Notes: a model not told the origin generated them from the sequence alone. A DNA stretch of 16,084 nt from Pirellulales bacterium (GCA_030642635.1 DAOWNK010000041.1:1-16084), one strand, 5' to 3'; shown: positions 8,104 through 15,023, counted from the first letter of the stretch. Numbers and translations: made by a program.

Positions 8104-8110
8104 CCTCCTC
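8104..8110 (-). promoter_or_regulatory. Strong Shine-Dalgarno site of the DUF5678-like gene
   Basis: The sense strand reads GAGGAGG, 8 bases before the ATG at 8095. The other starts in this window lack such a site. Confidence 0.8.
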
Positions 8111-8129
8111 GCTTTGTGTTTTATCAGTA

Positions 8130-8219
8130 TCAACTGTCTTCTTGGAATTCCCTGACGGCCCGATCTGCGATCTCGTCTAACTTGCCGGCGCGTACATCTT
8201 CTTCAATCTGCCTGTCCCA
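8130..8219 (-). pseudogene. 5'-truncated small ORF (WDRQIEEDVRAGK...)
   Basis: An in-frame stretch of 29 residues, WDRQIEEDVRAGKLDEI and then ADRAVREFQEDS, ends at a TGA 34 bases before the DUF5678-like start. Directly before its first codon stands an in-frame TAA, and no start codon exists within it. The sequence reads like the charged small proteins, often antitoxin-like, that begin with a WDRQIE-type motif in many genomes. I cannot name the family. The most likely reading is a gene that lost its 5' end where the hairpin element at 8245-8276 now lies. A frameshift or sequencing error joining it to TFDDILMGQ in the next frame is an alternative. Confidence 0.45.
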
Positions 8220-8221
8220 TT

Positions 8222-8250
8222 AGTATATCGTCAAATGTGTTACCCGGCAA
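8222..8250 (-). promoter_or_regulatory. Possible sigma70-type promoter for the DUF5678-like gene
   Basis: On the minus strand TTGCCG (8250-8245) and TATACT (8227-8222) are 17 bases apart, matching 4 and 5 of 6 consensus positions. Transcription from here would cover the ORF remnant as a leader of about 120 bases. The -35 part overlaps the repeat hairpin, so chance is possible. Confidence 0.35.
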
Positions 8251-8276
8251 GCGCGGGGCAAGCCCCGCCGCTAAAC
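8245..8276. repeat. GC hairpin of the TTTAG family
   Basis: The stem gcggggc (8253-8259) and gccccgc (8262-8268) enclose two bases, followed by cgctaaac. The sense strand begins GTTTAGCGGCGGGGC, the family edge. Confidence 0.65.
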
Positions 8277-8280
8277 AGTG

Positions 8281-8322
8281 TAATTCCAATCCCCAATCCC
8301 TAATCTCTAATCCCCAATCCCC
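8281..8322. repeat. 7-base-period array across the hlyC stop codon
   Basis: The plus strand carries repeated ccaatccc/ctaatccc units. The hlyC stop (8307-8309) and its last codons (GIGD) lie within the array. No inverted partner is present upstream of the next gene, unlike at the ybeY-hlyC junction. Confidence 0.75.
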
Positions 8323-9587
8323 GTTTCTATCCGCACGCGTTCGATCCTGCGCGGCGTGGCTTCCAGCACGGTGATTCGCACGTCGTCTCGAACCAGCGAT
8401 TCGCCGACGGCCGGCATGCGGCCAAGCTCGGTAAACACAAACCCGCCGATGGTGTCGACCTCTCCGTCGTCCGGCAGTGCAAGGTCGAGCCGTTCGTTGA
8501 TCTCGTCGATGTGGACCTTCCCGAGCGACTCGAACAGTCCGTCGTCTACCCGGCGGATGCCGTCGACCAGGTCCTTGTCATATTCGTCGACGATCTCGCC
8601 GACGATCTCTTCAAGCACGTCTTCTATGGTGACCAACCCGGCCACGCCGCCGTACTCGTCGAGCACCACCGCCATGTGGTTTCGGGTGCGTTGAAACTCT
8701 TGCAGGAGCACGTCGATCGGCTTGGTTTCAGGCACAAAATATGGATTGCGCAGCAACTCGGTCCACGCTCTGCGCGACTCGTCGAGGCCTTTGGCTAACT
8801 CGCCGAGCAGGTCCTTGGTAACGAGCACGCCGACGATATCGTCGCGGTTCTTGTCGTAAACCGGTATCCGCGTGTGGCCGACTTCAACTACGAACTCGAC
8901 AACCTCCTGCCAGGAAAACGTTTTAGGTATCGAGATCATGTCGGTCCTTGGGGTCATTACCTCGGAGACGTCGGCCTCTCCAAACTCGATCACCCCTTCG
9001 ATCATTTCTCGGGCGTCCTCTTCGAGCAACCCCTCGCGATGCCCCTCGGCAACAATCGTGCGGATGTCGTCTTCGATCGATTCTTCATCCGGCCCTTCCG
9101 GTGCACGTCCGGCCAGCCGGTGCAGTATTACATCGACGAATCGGGCGGCCAGCACCAACGGGAACAGCACGTAACCGACGGCCTGCCAAGCCGACCATGT
9201 GTAATATAAAAACGGCTCGGCCCAGAGTCGAACAACTGCCCAGGGAATCCAGATTTCGGCTGCCAAAAGCGCCAGTGCACCGATCGCCAGACTCGATATC
9301 AGCACTGCCGAAGCCGGTGGTCCTTCGCCGTGCGAGCCGGCCAAGGTCCAAAACACCACGGCGATTATGAACGTTGCGGTGGCGATCACTTGCAGCGTTT
9401 CGGCCGCCAAGGCGACCTGATCGTGGCGACGCAGTATCTGCCCGAGCAACTCGGGTGAGTTGCGGCGGCGGCAAATCTCCTTCAACTCGTGTGGAGAGAA
9501 CTCTGTCAGCGACCGGGTGCCGATCGCCGCCAGGCAGGTCACGATTAAGCCTGCCAATGCAATGTAAAATGCCAAGTCCGGGTTCAT
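8307..9587 (-). CDS. CorC/HlyC-type membrane protein (CNNM-CBS-CorC_HlyC)
   Basis: This 426-residue protein has an N-terminal membrane region with about four helices (about 5-24, 66-84, 93-117, 125-152), divergent from the CNNM/DUF21 domain. It is followed by an acidic linker, EDAREMIEGVIEFGEADVSE (190-209), VMTPRTDM (210-217), a CBS pair (about 213-335) including MAVVLDEYGGVAGLVTIEDV (305-324), and a C-terminal CorC_HlyC domain (about 345-420). Relatives take part in magnesium or cobalt transport or its control; the old hemolysin label is not a function. It stands between ybeY and recO, as in many bacteria. Its last four codons (GIGD) and stop come from a 7-base repeat array, and the start at 9587 is preceded by another such array and no Shine-Dalgarno site. 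Confidence 0.92.
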   Translation of the reverse strand: MNPDLAFYIALAGLIVTCLAAIGTRSLTEFSPHELKEICRRRNSPELLGQILRRHDQVALAAETLQVIATATFIIAVVFWTLAGSHGEGPPASAVLISSLAIGALALLAAEIWIPWAVVRLWAEPFLYYTWSAWQAVGYVLFPLVLAARFVDVILHRLAGRAPEGPDEESIEDDIRTIVAEGHREGLLEEDAREMIEGVIEFGEADVSEVMTPRTDMISIPKTFSWQEVVEFVVEVGHTRIPVYDKNRDDIVGVLVTKDLLGELAKGLDESRRAWTELLRNPYFVPETKPIDVLLQEFQRTRNHMAVVLDEYGGVAGLVTIEDVLEEIVGEIVDEYDKDLVDGIRRVDDGLFESLGKVHIDEINERLDLALPDDGEVDTIGGFVFTELGRMPAVGESLVRDDVRITVLEATPRRIERVRIETGIGD

Positions 9588-9597
9588 GGTGGATACA

Positions 9598-9674
9598 GGG
9601 ATTAGGGATTAGGGATTAGGGATTGGAAAAAACGTAATATCAATTCTAATCCCCAATCCCTAATCCCTAATCCC
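9598..9674. repeat. ybeY-hlyC junction: 29-base inverted arrays
   Basis: Arm 9598-9626 (gggatta units with a 7-base period) and arm 9646-9674 are inverted copies matching at 27 of 29 positions around a 19-base AT-rich loop. The ybeY stop (9660-9662) lies inside one arm. The hlyC start (9587) is 10 bases beyond the other. Each arm has four runs of three or more G within 7 bases of each other on its G-rich strand, so G-quadruplex formation is possible. Confidence 0.9.
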
Positions 9675-10112
9675 TTCTTTTCTTCTCTCCTTCAATCCGA
9701 AGCGACTCAGATGTGCCCGCTCCTGCCTACGCATTTCGTTTCTTTCTTCTTCCGTTGTGTCGTCGTAGCCGACCAGGTGCAGCATACCGTGGACGACGTA
9801 CAACAGCAACTCGTCCTCGGCCGGCCAGCTGTACCTTGGCGCCGCCGCCCGGGCAGTCTCGGCACTGACGATCACCTCGCCTTCCAGGCTCGATTCACCG
9901 CGGTCCAGCACAAAACTCAGCACGTCGGTCGGCTCGTCTACTTTGAGGTATTTTCTATGCAACCCCCGGATAGTCGGGTCGTCGACCACCGCAATGCTGA
10001 TCTGCGCTTCGGCGATCGACGCCTCTGCGAGTATTGCCTGCACGGCATCCTTCAGCCGCTGCTCGTCCAACGGCAGGTCGCTTTGCTGGTCGGCGATGTC
10101 GATTGTGAACAT
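9660..10112 (-). CDS. ybeY: Endoribonuclease YbeY
   Basis: This 150-residue protein matches the YbeY family, a metal-dependent RNase for 16S rRNA 3'-end maturation and ribosome quality control. It has PTDVLSFVLD (61-70), LEGEVIVSAETA (76-87) and the metal motif VVHGMLHLVGYDD (106-118). H108 and H112 are the first two ligands. The third position, His in the common HGxLHLxGYDH motif, is Asp118 here. An acidic and basic tail follows, and the last residues EGIRD plus the TAG stop are encoded by a GGGATTA array. It sits between pgpH and hlyC, its standard place. The ATG at 10112 is preceded by a C-rich array (10120-10145), without a Shine-Dalgarno site. Confidence 0.93.
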   Translation of the reverse strand: MFTIDIADQQSDLPLDEQRLKDAVQAILAEASIAEAQISIAVVDDPTIRGLHRKYLKVDEPTDVLSFVLDRGESSLEGEVIVSAETARAAAPRYSWPAEDELLLYVVHGMLHLVGYDDTTEEERNEMRRQERAHLSRFGLKERRKEGIRD

Positions 10113-10119
10113 GGGAAAT

Positions 10120-10190
10120 AGGGATTAGGGATTGGGATTGGGGGATATATTCATCATTCCCCCTTCCCCCTTCTCCCTTCCCCCTTCCCA
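10120..10190. repeat. Two unlike G/C arrays at the pgpH-ybeY junction
   Basis: One array (10120-10145) is of the ggatta/gattggg type and precedes ybeY. The other (10157-10190), of cccccttc type with a 7-base period, ends pgpH. They share a 6-base inverted pair, ggggga 10140-10145 and tccccc 10158-10163. The pgpH stop is at 10154-10156. Confidence 0.75.
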
Positions 10191-12457
10191 TCCGGGTATT
10201 TAATTCGTCCATGGTATATGGATGTCAGCGACATTACCATGCTCTTTTCGATAGTGCGCAGCTCACGCAGCGTCAGGCCGCTTTCGTCGAACTGTCCGCC
10301 GTGCAATCGTCGTTCGGCCACTTCGCGCACAAGGCTTTCGATGCGTTTCGGTGTCGGGTCGATCAGCGTGCGGCTTGCGCTTTCGACGTTATCGGCCAGC
10401 ATCAGCACGGCGGCTTCCTTGGTTTGCGGTTTGGGGCCTGGGTAGCGGTACGTGCTCTGGTCGACCTCTCCGCCGTTGGGGTCCGACTGTTTTTGTTCGG
10501 CCGCCCGTTCGTAGAAAAACTCGACCAGCGTAGTGCCGTGGTGCTGGTTGATCATGTCGATAATCGGCTGCGGCAGGTGATGTTGCCGGGCAAGGTCGGC
10601 GCCGTCCTTGACGTGTGCGATGATCACCAGCGTGCTCATTGCCGGCGCGAGGTCTTCGTGTCGGTTGGCCTCCTGGCCCTGGTTCTCGATGAAGTAACCC
10701 GGCTTGAGCATCTTGCCGATATCGTGAAAGTACGCACCCACGCGGCACAGCAGCCCACGTGCGTGGATGCTTTCGGCGGCGGCCTCGGCAATCGAGCCGA
10801 CGGTAATCGAATGGTTATAAGTGCTCGGTGCGCGGCGGACCAACTCTTGCAGCAGCGGGTGGGCGACATCGCCCAACTCCAGCAGGCTAAGATCGGTGAG
10901 CACTCCGAATAAATGCTCGACAAACGGCAGCAGCCCGGTCATCAAGAATCCGGCGGCAAGCGCCCACAGGCCGTTGCGAGCGGCATCGGTCAACAGCGCC
11001 GAGCCAAGCGGTTGGTTGTCGATCAACCCCAATCCGACGTACAACAGCACGGCGACCGCTGCGGCGAACAACCCCACGTAGATCAGCTTGCAACGGCTTC
11101 TGATTCGGCCCACGTTCAGGTTGGCGGCAGTGGTCACGCCGATAAGCAGAACGAACTCTTGCAGCCCGGGCGAGATCGCTATTACAAGCACCAGCGCAAG
11201 CACTACGGAGAGCAACAGCGCAAGTTCCTGTCGATATACAATTGCCACAGTCATGCCGAACAGCATCGGCGGGATGATCTCCGCCCGCCACGCATCGGCG
11301 GACGCCCAGCGGGCAACAGAAACGGTGACGACTGCAAGGAGCAGAATGACGGTCAACCGCACCGTGCTGGCAAGCGGCCCTCGCTGGCGATAGCGCATGT
11401 ACACACCGCACAGGATGAACATGCCGAAAATCATCATCAATGCGGCCGATGCGCGAACGAATTTCACACCAAGTGGGCGTTGCGCCAACATGGCGCAGTA
11501 TTCCAACCGCAGGCGCTCCATCTCTTGGGCGTCCAGCGGCTTGCCCGCCTCGGCCAGCAATTCCCCAGGCTTGTAAGAGACCAACTCGGTTTCGACCGAC
11601 GCGGCCGCATCGTCTTTCGCATGTTTGGTGCCGGCATCGTCCAATTGTAAGGTCGGCGACAGCCGTGGTCGAATCCACGCCTGAAGCCGGTCGGCCAGAT
11701 CGGCCGCATTCGGCAACTCGGCCGCTTCGAGCTGCTTAAGCAGGCTCTCGCGCAGTGCAGTGCCGTCGCCGATCAACACATCGCTTACCTTGACGACTTG
11801 CGGCGGTTCGTGCGGAACGTTTGAGCCGACCAGAATCTTTTCCTGGTTGCCTTCACTCGGCGTCGTCGGGAGCTTTTCCAGCAAGCCGTGCTCCTCGAAC
11901 GGGGTAAAGGCGGCGGCAATCGCACCGGCAAATTTTTCCGGGTTCTCCTTGCCGGTAAACGCCGTACGAAACTTCTGAAACTGCTCCTCTTGCTCGGCCT
12001 TGCTCGGCTGGTGTGAATCGGCGGCGGCAGTAAACTGAAAATCGCTCAATAATTGCCGGTCCAGATCGTCCAGCTTCTCCGCAGAGGTCAACTCGACCAC
12101 CGCGTTGTGCAACGACGCGCGAAGCTGCACCAACGGCGCAGGGTCGTGCGTGTAAACGTAACACGCCTGGCTGCGGGCACGCTGCCTGGCCGCCTCGGTC
12201 GCCACCTGGTCGGCCTGGGTGAACGAAACCCGGGCGACGATGTCGCGCTGCGGCACGTAGCCGGTCCGGTAGCTGAACGGCGGGTTCCACCCACGGATTA
12301 CGATCACCATGGCGACCGCGGCCAGCAGTGTCAGGCCGATCCGCACCAGCATGTCGCGCCGGCTAAGGTTCGACCATGCGCGCTCCCACTGGCCGGGCGG
12401 CATCGCCAGCGAGGCCACACGTTCTGAGCGAGTTCGTTTTTGGTTGCCGGTGGTCAT
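10154..12457 (-). CDS. pgpH: PgpH-like 7TM-HD phosphohydrolase
   Basis: This 767-residue protein has one N-terminal membrane helix (about 39-56), a large extracytoplasmic domain (about 60-330), a cluster of membrane helices (about 333-515) and a cytoplasmic HD domain. The catalytic set is visible: H549 in TYNHS, FHDIGK with H578-D579, HVKDG (615-619), HHGTT (639-643) and D689 in MLADNVES. The family member PgpH of Listeria degrades cyclic di-AMP; this activity is likely but not shown by the sequence. The order phoH-pgpH-ybeY is a standard one. The C-terminal tail GKGEGRRGKGE is not HD sequence but a translated array of GGGGGAA units with the TGA stop right after. The start is ATG 12457, preceded by a CACTACC array and no Shine-Dalgarno site. 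Confidence 0.92.
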   Translation of the reverse strand: MTTGNQKRTRSERVASLAMPPGQWERAWSNLSRRDMLVRIGLTLLAAVAMVIVIRGWNPPFSYRTGYVPQRDIVARVSFTQADQVATEAARQRARSQACYVYTHDPAPLVQLRASLHNAVVELTSAEKLDDLDRQLLSDFQFTAAADSHQPSKAEQEEQFQKFRTAFTGKENPEKFAGAIAAAFTPFEEHGLLEKLPTTPSEGNQEKILVGSNVPHEPPQVVKVSDVLIGDGTALRESLLKQLEAAELPNAADLADRLQAWIRPRLSPTLQLDDAGTKHAKDDAAASVETELVSYKPGELLAEAGKPLDAQEMERLRLEYCAMLAQRPLGVKFVRASAALMMIFGMFILCGVYMRYRQRGPLASTVRLTVILLLAVVTVSVARWASADAWRAEIIPPMLFGMTVAIVYRQELALLLSVVLALVLVIAISPGLQEFVLLIGVTTAANLNVGRIRSRCKLIYVGLFAAAVAVLLYVGLGLIDNQPLGSALLTDAARNGLWALAAGFLMTGLLPFVEHLFGVLTDLSLLELGDVAHPLLQELVRRAPSTYNHSITVGSIAEAAAESIHARGLLCRVGAYFHDIGKMLKPGYFIENQGQEANRHEDLAPAMSTLVIIAHVKDGADLARQHHLPQPIIDMINQHHGTTLVEFFYERAAEQKQSDPNGGEVDQSTYRYPGPKPQTKEAAVLMLADNVESASRTLIDPTPKRIESLVREVAERRLHGGQFDESGLTLRELRTIEKSMVMSLTSIYHGRIKYPDGKGEGRRGKGE

Positions 12458-12460
12458 GGG

Positions 12461-12578
12461 GGTAGTGGATAGTGGGTAGTGAATAGTGGGTAGAAATGTT
12501 TAGCCGCCGCGTTCACGCGGCGTGCCTTCCCCGCGTGGACGCCGGGGCTAAGCAAACCAATATGAAAACTATCCACTA
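12461..12578. repeat. phoH-pgpH junction: inverted TAGTGGR arrays around two hairpins
   Basis: An 11-base perfect inverted pair, tagtggatagt 12463-12473 and its complement 12568-12578, encloses hairpin A (stem cgccgcg 12505-12511, loop ttca, cgcggcg 12516-12522) and an imperfect hairpin B (about 12529-12547). The left array has four units with a 7-base period (12463-12492). The phoH stop (12576-12578) is inside the right arm. The pgpH start (12457) is 5 bases beyond the left arm. Confidence 0.88.
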
Positions 12579-13520
12579 TTTCTTCCTCGAACGATGTTCA
12601 TAAGCATTAACAATTTTCTGCACCAACGGATGCCTAACGATGTCAGCACAGGTAAGTTTCACCGAACCAACGCGCTGGATTCCACGCAGCCGGTCCATCG
12701 CGTCGATCAGCCCGCTGCGAGTGTGCGGCGGCAGGTCGATCTGCGTGGTATCGCCGGAGACGACAATCTTCGATCCGGTACCCATCCGTGTCAAGAACAT
12801 CTTCATCTGTGCGACGGTTGTATTTTGTGCCTCGTCCAGTATGACAAACGCATCGTTGAGCGTGCGACCGCGCATGTAGGCCAACGGGATCACTTCGATC
12901 AAGTCCTCTTCCTTGTAGCGCTGGATAAGATCGTAATCCATCATTTCGTTAAGTGCGTCCATCAGCGGGCGGAGGTAGGGGTTGATCTTCGCCTGTAGGT
13001 CGCCGGGCAGGTAGCCGAGGCTCTCGCCCGCCTCGACGGCCGGGCGGACCAGCACGATCTTTCGTATAGTCTCCTGCTTAAGCGAGGCGACTGCCATCGC
13101 CACGGCCAGGTAGGTCTTGCCGGTCCCGGCCGGTCCGCTGCACAATACTACGTCATTGTTGCGGATCGCCTCGATATATCCGGCCTGGCCTGCGGTCCGC
13201 GGCCGGATTTGCCGCAAGGCGCGAAAAACCTCGACCGGCGGACACTCGGCCGACGGCCGACCGGCGGTCACCGAGGCCAGCACGCGTGCAACGTCGTCTG
13301 CGGAAAGCTCGCCGTGCCGATTTGCGCACACCTGGAGTTGATCGAGAACTTCGGTCGCCCAGCCCACCGCCTGCTGGTCGCCTTCGATATGAATTCGGCC
13401 GTCGCGCACCGAAACACTCACGCCGAGCACCTCGCAAATTTTGCGCAAATGCCGGTCGCAGGCGCCGAACAGCGTCAACACTGCCTTGGAACTGACAACC
13501 GAGATGGCGGTTTCAATCAT
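12576..13520 (-). CDS. phoH: PhoH-family ATPase (PhoH-like, ybeZ type)
   Basis: The protein has an N-terminal KH-like region followed by a PhoH P-loop ATPase domain. Counting from the upstream GTG at 13538 (320 residues), Walker A is GPAGTGKT at 135-142, LVRPAVEAGESLGYLPGD lies at 163-180, Walker B is VILDEAQN at 232-239, and SGDTTQIDLP is at 261-270. I favour ATG 13520 (MIETAISVVSSKAVLTLFG..., 314 residues), since the family often begins with a short acidic strand; GTG 13538 is the alternative. The family acts with YbeY in RNA metabolism, which agrees with the neighbours. The final AAATAG stop falls inside a TAGTGGATAG repeat arm. No Shine-Dalgarno site is seen. Confidence 0.93.
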   Translation of the reverse strand: MIETAISVVSSKAVLTLFGACDRHLRKICEVLGVSVSVRDGRIHIEGDQQAVGWATEVLDQLQVCANRHGELSADDVARVLASVTAGRPSAECPPVEVFRALRQIRPRTAGQAGYIEAIRNNDVVLCSGPAGTGKTYLAVAMAVASLKQETIRKIVLVRPAVEAGESLGYLPGDLQAKINPYLRPLMDALNEMMDYDLIQRYKEEDLIEVIPLAYMRGRTLNDAFVILDEAQNTTVAQMKMFLTRMGTGSKIVVSGDTTQIDLPPHTRSGLIDAMDRLRGIQRVGSVKLTCADIVRHPLVQKIVNAYEHRSRKK

Positions 13521-13592
13521 CAAGATCGGCGTCGGCACACTGGCCTACGCCATCGGACCATGGGGAGATAGCAAAACTAAGGTATATGAAAG

Positions 13593-13605
13593 TTTAGTCT
13601 CTAAA
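13593..13605. repeat. Short TTTAG/CTAAA palindrome at zinc-ribbon gene stop
   Basis: The palindrome tttag-tct-ctaaa has the same edges as the larger hairpins but no GC stem, and it contains the stop codon (13601-13603). It may be a site without an inserted stem, or chance. Confidence 0.4.
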
Positions 13606-13948
13606 AGTCGCTCAAGTCGGCAATATACGTGTGACAGTACGGACAAATATGAGTTCTCACCGATATCTCTCGATGGCATTTGTGGCAACTCTTCTTCGGC
13701 GGAGAACTCGCCTCGTCGGACGGCTGGATGGCCGACTCGACCATTTGTTCCCTGGTCGCCGCATGACGAGCCGGCTTGTCATGGTGAGGACCCAAAATGT
13801 CCATGATCGCATCTTCCGACAGATCGTCCGGACGCAACCTGGGAACCTGAACTCTGGCCTTGCATATCGGACACAAACCAACCTTGCCGGCAAGGCTGTC
13901 GTCAACTGTTAAGGTATGCCCATTGGGACAAATGACCCGTATCGACAT
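13601..13948 (-). CDS. Small double zinc-ribbon protein
   Basis: This 115-residue protein has two probable metal sites. The N-terminal one is VICPNGHTLTVDDSLAGKVG and LCPIC (C7, H11, C26, C29). The C-terminal one is SCHKCHREISVRTHICPYCH (C88, C91, C102, C105). A variable charged linker contains AIMDILGP. I recognise the layout from planctomycete proteins but know no function; binding of nucleic acid or protein is possible. It is the first gene after a good promoter and precedes phoH by about 80 bases, so it may be co-transcribed with phoH, pgpH and ybeY. The leader holds GGGGGTAG shortly before ATG, a weak ribosome-binding candidate. Confidence 0.8.
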   Translation of the reverse strand: MSIRVICPNGHTLTVDDSLAGKVGLCPICKARVQVPRLRPDDLSEDAIMDILGPHHDKPARHAATREQMVESAIQPSDEASSPPKKSCHKCHREISVRTHICPYCHTYIADLSDF

Positions 13949-13975
13949 TTTACTACCCCCAGCCCCTTTATATGC

Positions 13976-14004
13976 ATAATAGCACTTTGGGCGGTCGCGG
14001 TCAA
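13976..14004 (-). promoter_or_regulatory. Sigma70-type promoter ahead of the zinc-ribbon/phoH operon
   Basis: On the minus strand TTGACC (14004-13999) and TATTAT (13981-13976) are 17 bases apart, each matching 5 of 6 consensus positions. Start of transcription would fall near 13969, leaving a leader of about 20 bases before ATG 13948. It lies in the only clearly AT-richer spacer and is the best promoter in the window. Confidence 0.7.
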
Positions 14005-14013
14005 TCGAGTACA

Positions 14014-14083
14014 GAAGGGGGAAGGGGGAAGAGGGAACATCTGAAATCCGTCTTCCCCCTTCATCCTTCCCCCTTCCCCCTTC
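14014..14083. repeat. Perfect 18-base inverted pair of GGGGGAA arrays after cdsA
   Basis: Arm 14014-14031 (gaagggggaagggggaag) and arm 14066-14083 are exact inverted copies around a 34-base spacer. The cdsA stop (14082-14084) overlaps the edge of one arm. The hairpin ends 10 bases upstream of the -35 element of the next promoter. No T run follows on the minus strand. Confidence 0.88.
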
Positions 14084-15011
14084 ATCTCCCCACCACCCCC
14101 AACGCCCAGCAGAACCATGCGACCGGGGCCGCCAGCAAGAGCGAATCGACTATATCCAACACACCGCCGAAGCCGGGTAACCAACGACTGGAATCTTTCC
14201 GCCCAACGTCACGCTTGATTAGCGATTCGGCCAGATCGCCCACCATGCCGGCCACACCAACCAGTAGCCCGAACGGAATCCAACCCCACGACTGGCCGGC
14301 ACGATAATGCCCTGGTACGGTCAACGGCATCAGCCAGACGAACGTCAGCCATGAGGCGGCGCAGGCAAACGTCAATGCACCGATCGCTCCTTCAACCGTT
14401 TTACCGGGGCTGAGGATCGGCACCATCTTTGTCCGTCCCAGGAGCCGGCCGACGGTATATGCCCCGACGTCGCCCGCCTTTACCACCACAATCAGCGACG
14501 CTAAGGCCCAAATTCCCCAAGTAATTCGCAGTTGTGCCATGCAACTGAACATCAGCCCGATATAGACGATCGTAAACACCGCGACCGATACATTGGTCAA
14601 CACACCGCCGGGCTTCTGAAAACGATACATCTCGCCGCCGAAGACCAAAAGCACGACAATCGCCAGTGCAAACAGCGGCTCGTTGCTCGGCGCCGCGGGA
14701 TACTCGGACGAAAATATGTTCCAAATGTTCCATCTAAGCGGCAGCCAGTTGCTGGTAAACAACAGCAGGTTGCCGCAGTGGACCATCCACGCCAACGGGC
14801 GGATACCGGCCGCCGCAGACAATTGAAGCACCTCGCGGCCGGACAGCAAGATGAAAACAACCGCTATGGGAAACAACCACGCGCCGGGCACCGACGCATA
14901 ATGGTCCAGCCAACACAGCCCGACCAGGGCCGCCGTTATCACAATTCCCAAAAGTATTCGCCAACGGAGCATGGTCGGCATAATTCCAGGTTGCCGGCGT
15001 CTTTTCCACAT
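14082..15011 (-). CDS. cdsA: Phosphatidate cytidylyltransferase
   Basis: This 309-residue polytopic membrane protein, the usual family length, makes CDP-diacylglycerol from phosphatidate and CTP for phospholipid synthesis. Visible motifs: KAGDVGAYTVGRLLGR (178-193), LSPGKTVEGAIGA (200-212), GMVGDLAESLIKRDVGRKDS (255-274) and LPGFGGVLDIVDS (278-290). The last differs from the common PGHGGxxDRxD: His is Phe and Arg is Ile, a form I associate with this phylum. About eight helices are present. ATG 15011 gives a basic N-terminus; 14981 and 14972 are possible starts. It follows murG by 86 bases. Confidence 0.92.
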   Translation of the reverse strand: MWKRRRQPGIMPTMLRWRILLGIVITAALVGLCWLDHYASVPGAWLFPIAVVFILLSGREVLQLSAAAGIRPLAWMVHCGNLLLFTSNWLPLRWNIWNIFSSEYPAAPSNEPLFALAIVVLLVFGGEMYRFQKPGGVLTNVSVAVFTIVYIGLMFSCMAQLRITWGIWALASLIVVVKAGDVGAYTVGRLLGRTKMVPILSPGKTVEGAIGALTFACAASWLTFVWLMPLTVPGHYRAGQSWGWIPFGLLVGVAGMVGDLAESLIKRDVGRKDSSRWLPGFGGVLDIVDSLLLAAPVAWFCWALGVVGR

Positions 15012-15023
15012 CCCGTTTAGAAA

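Noticed and set aside
9598..9674. Telomere-like TTAGGG repeat
   Set aside because: The unit is 7 bases (TTAGGGA), only a few copies long, inverted and at a gene junction inside the chromosome.
9598..9674. CRISPR-like array
   Set aside because: There are no regular repeats separated by unique spacers; the units are directly joined and no cas genes are present.
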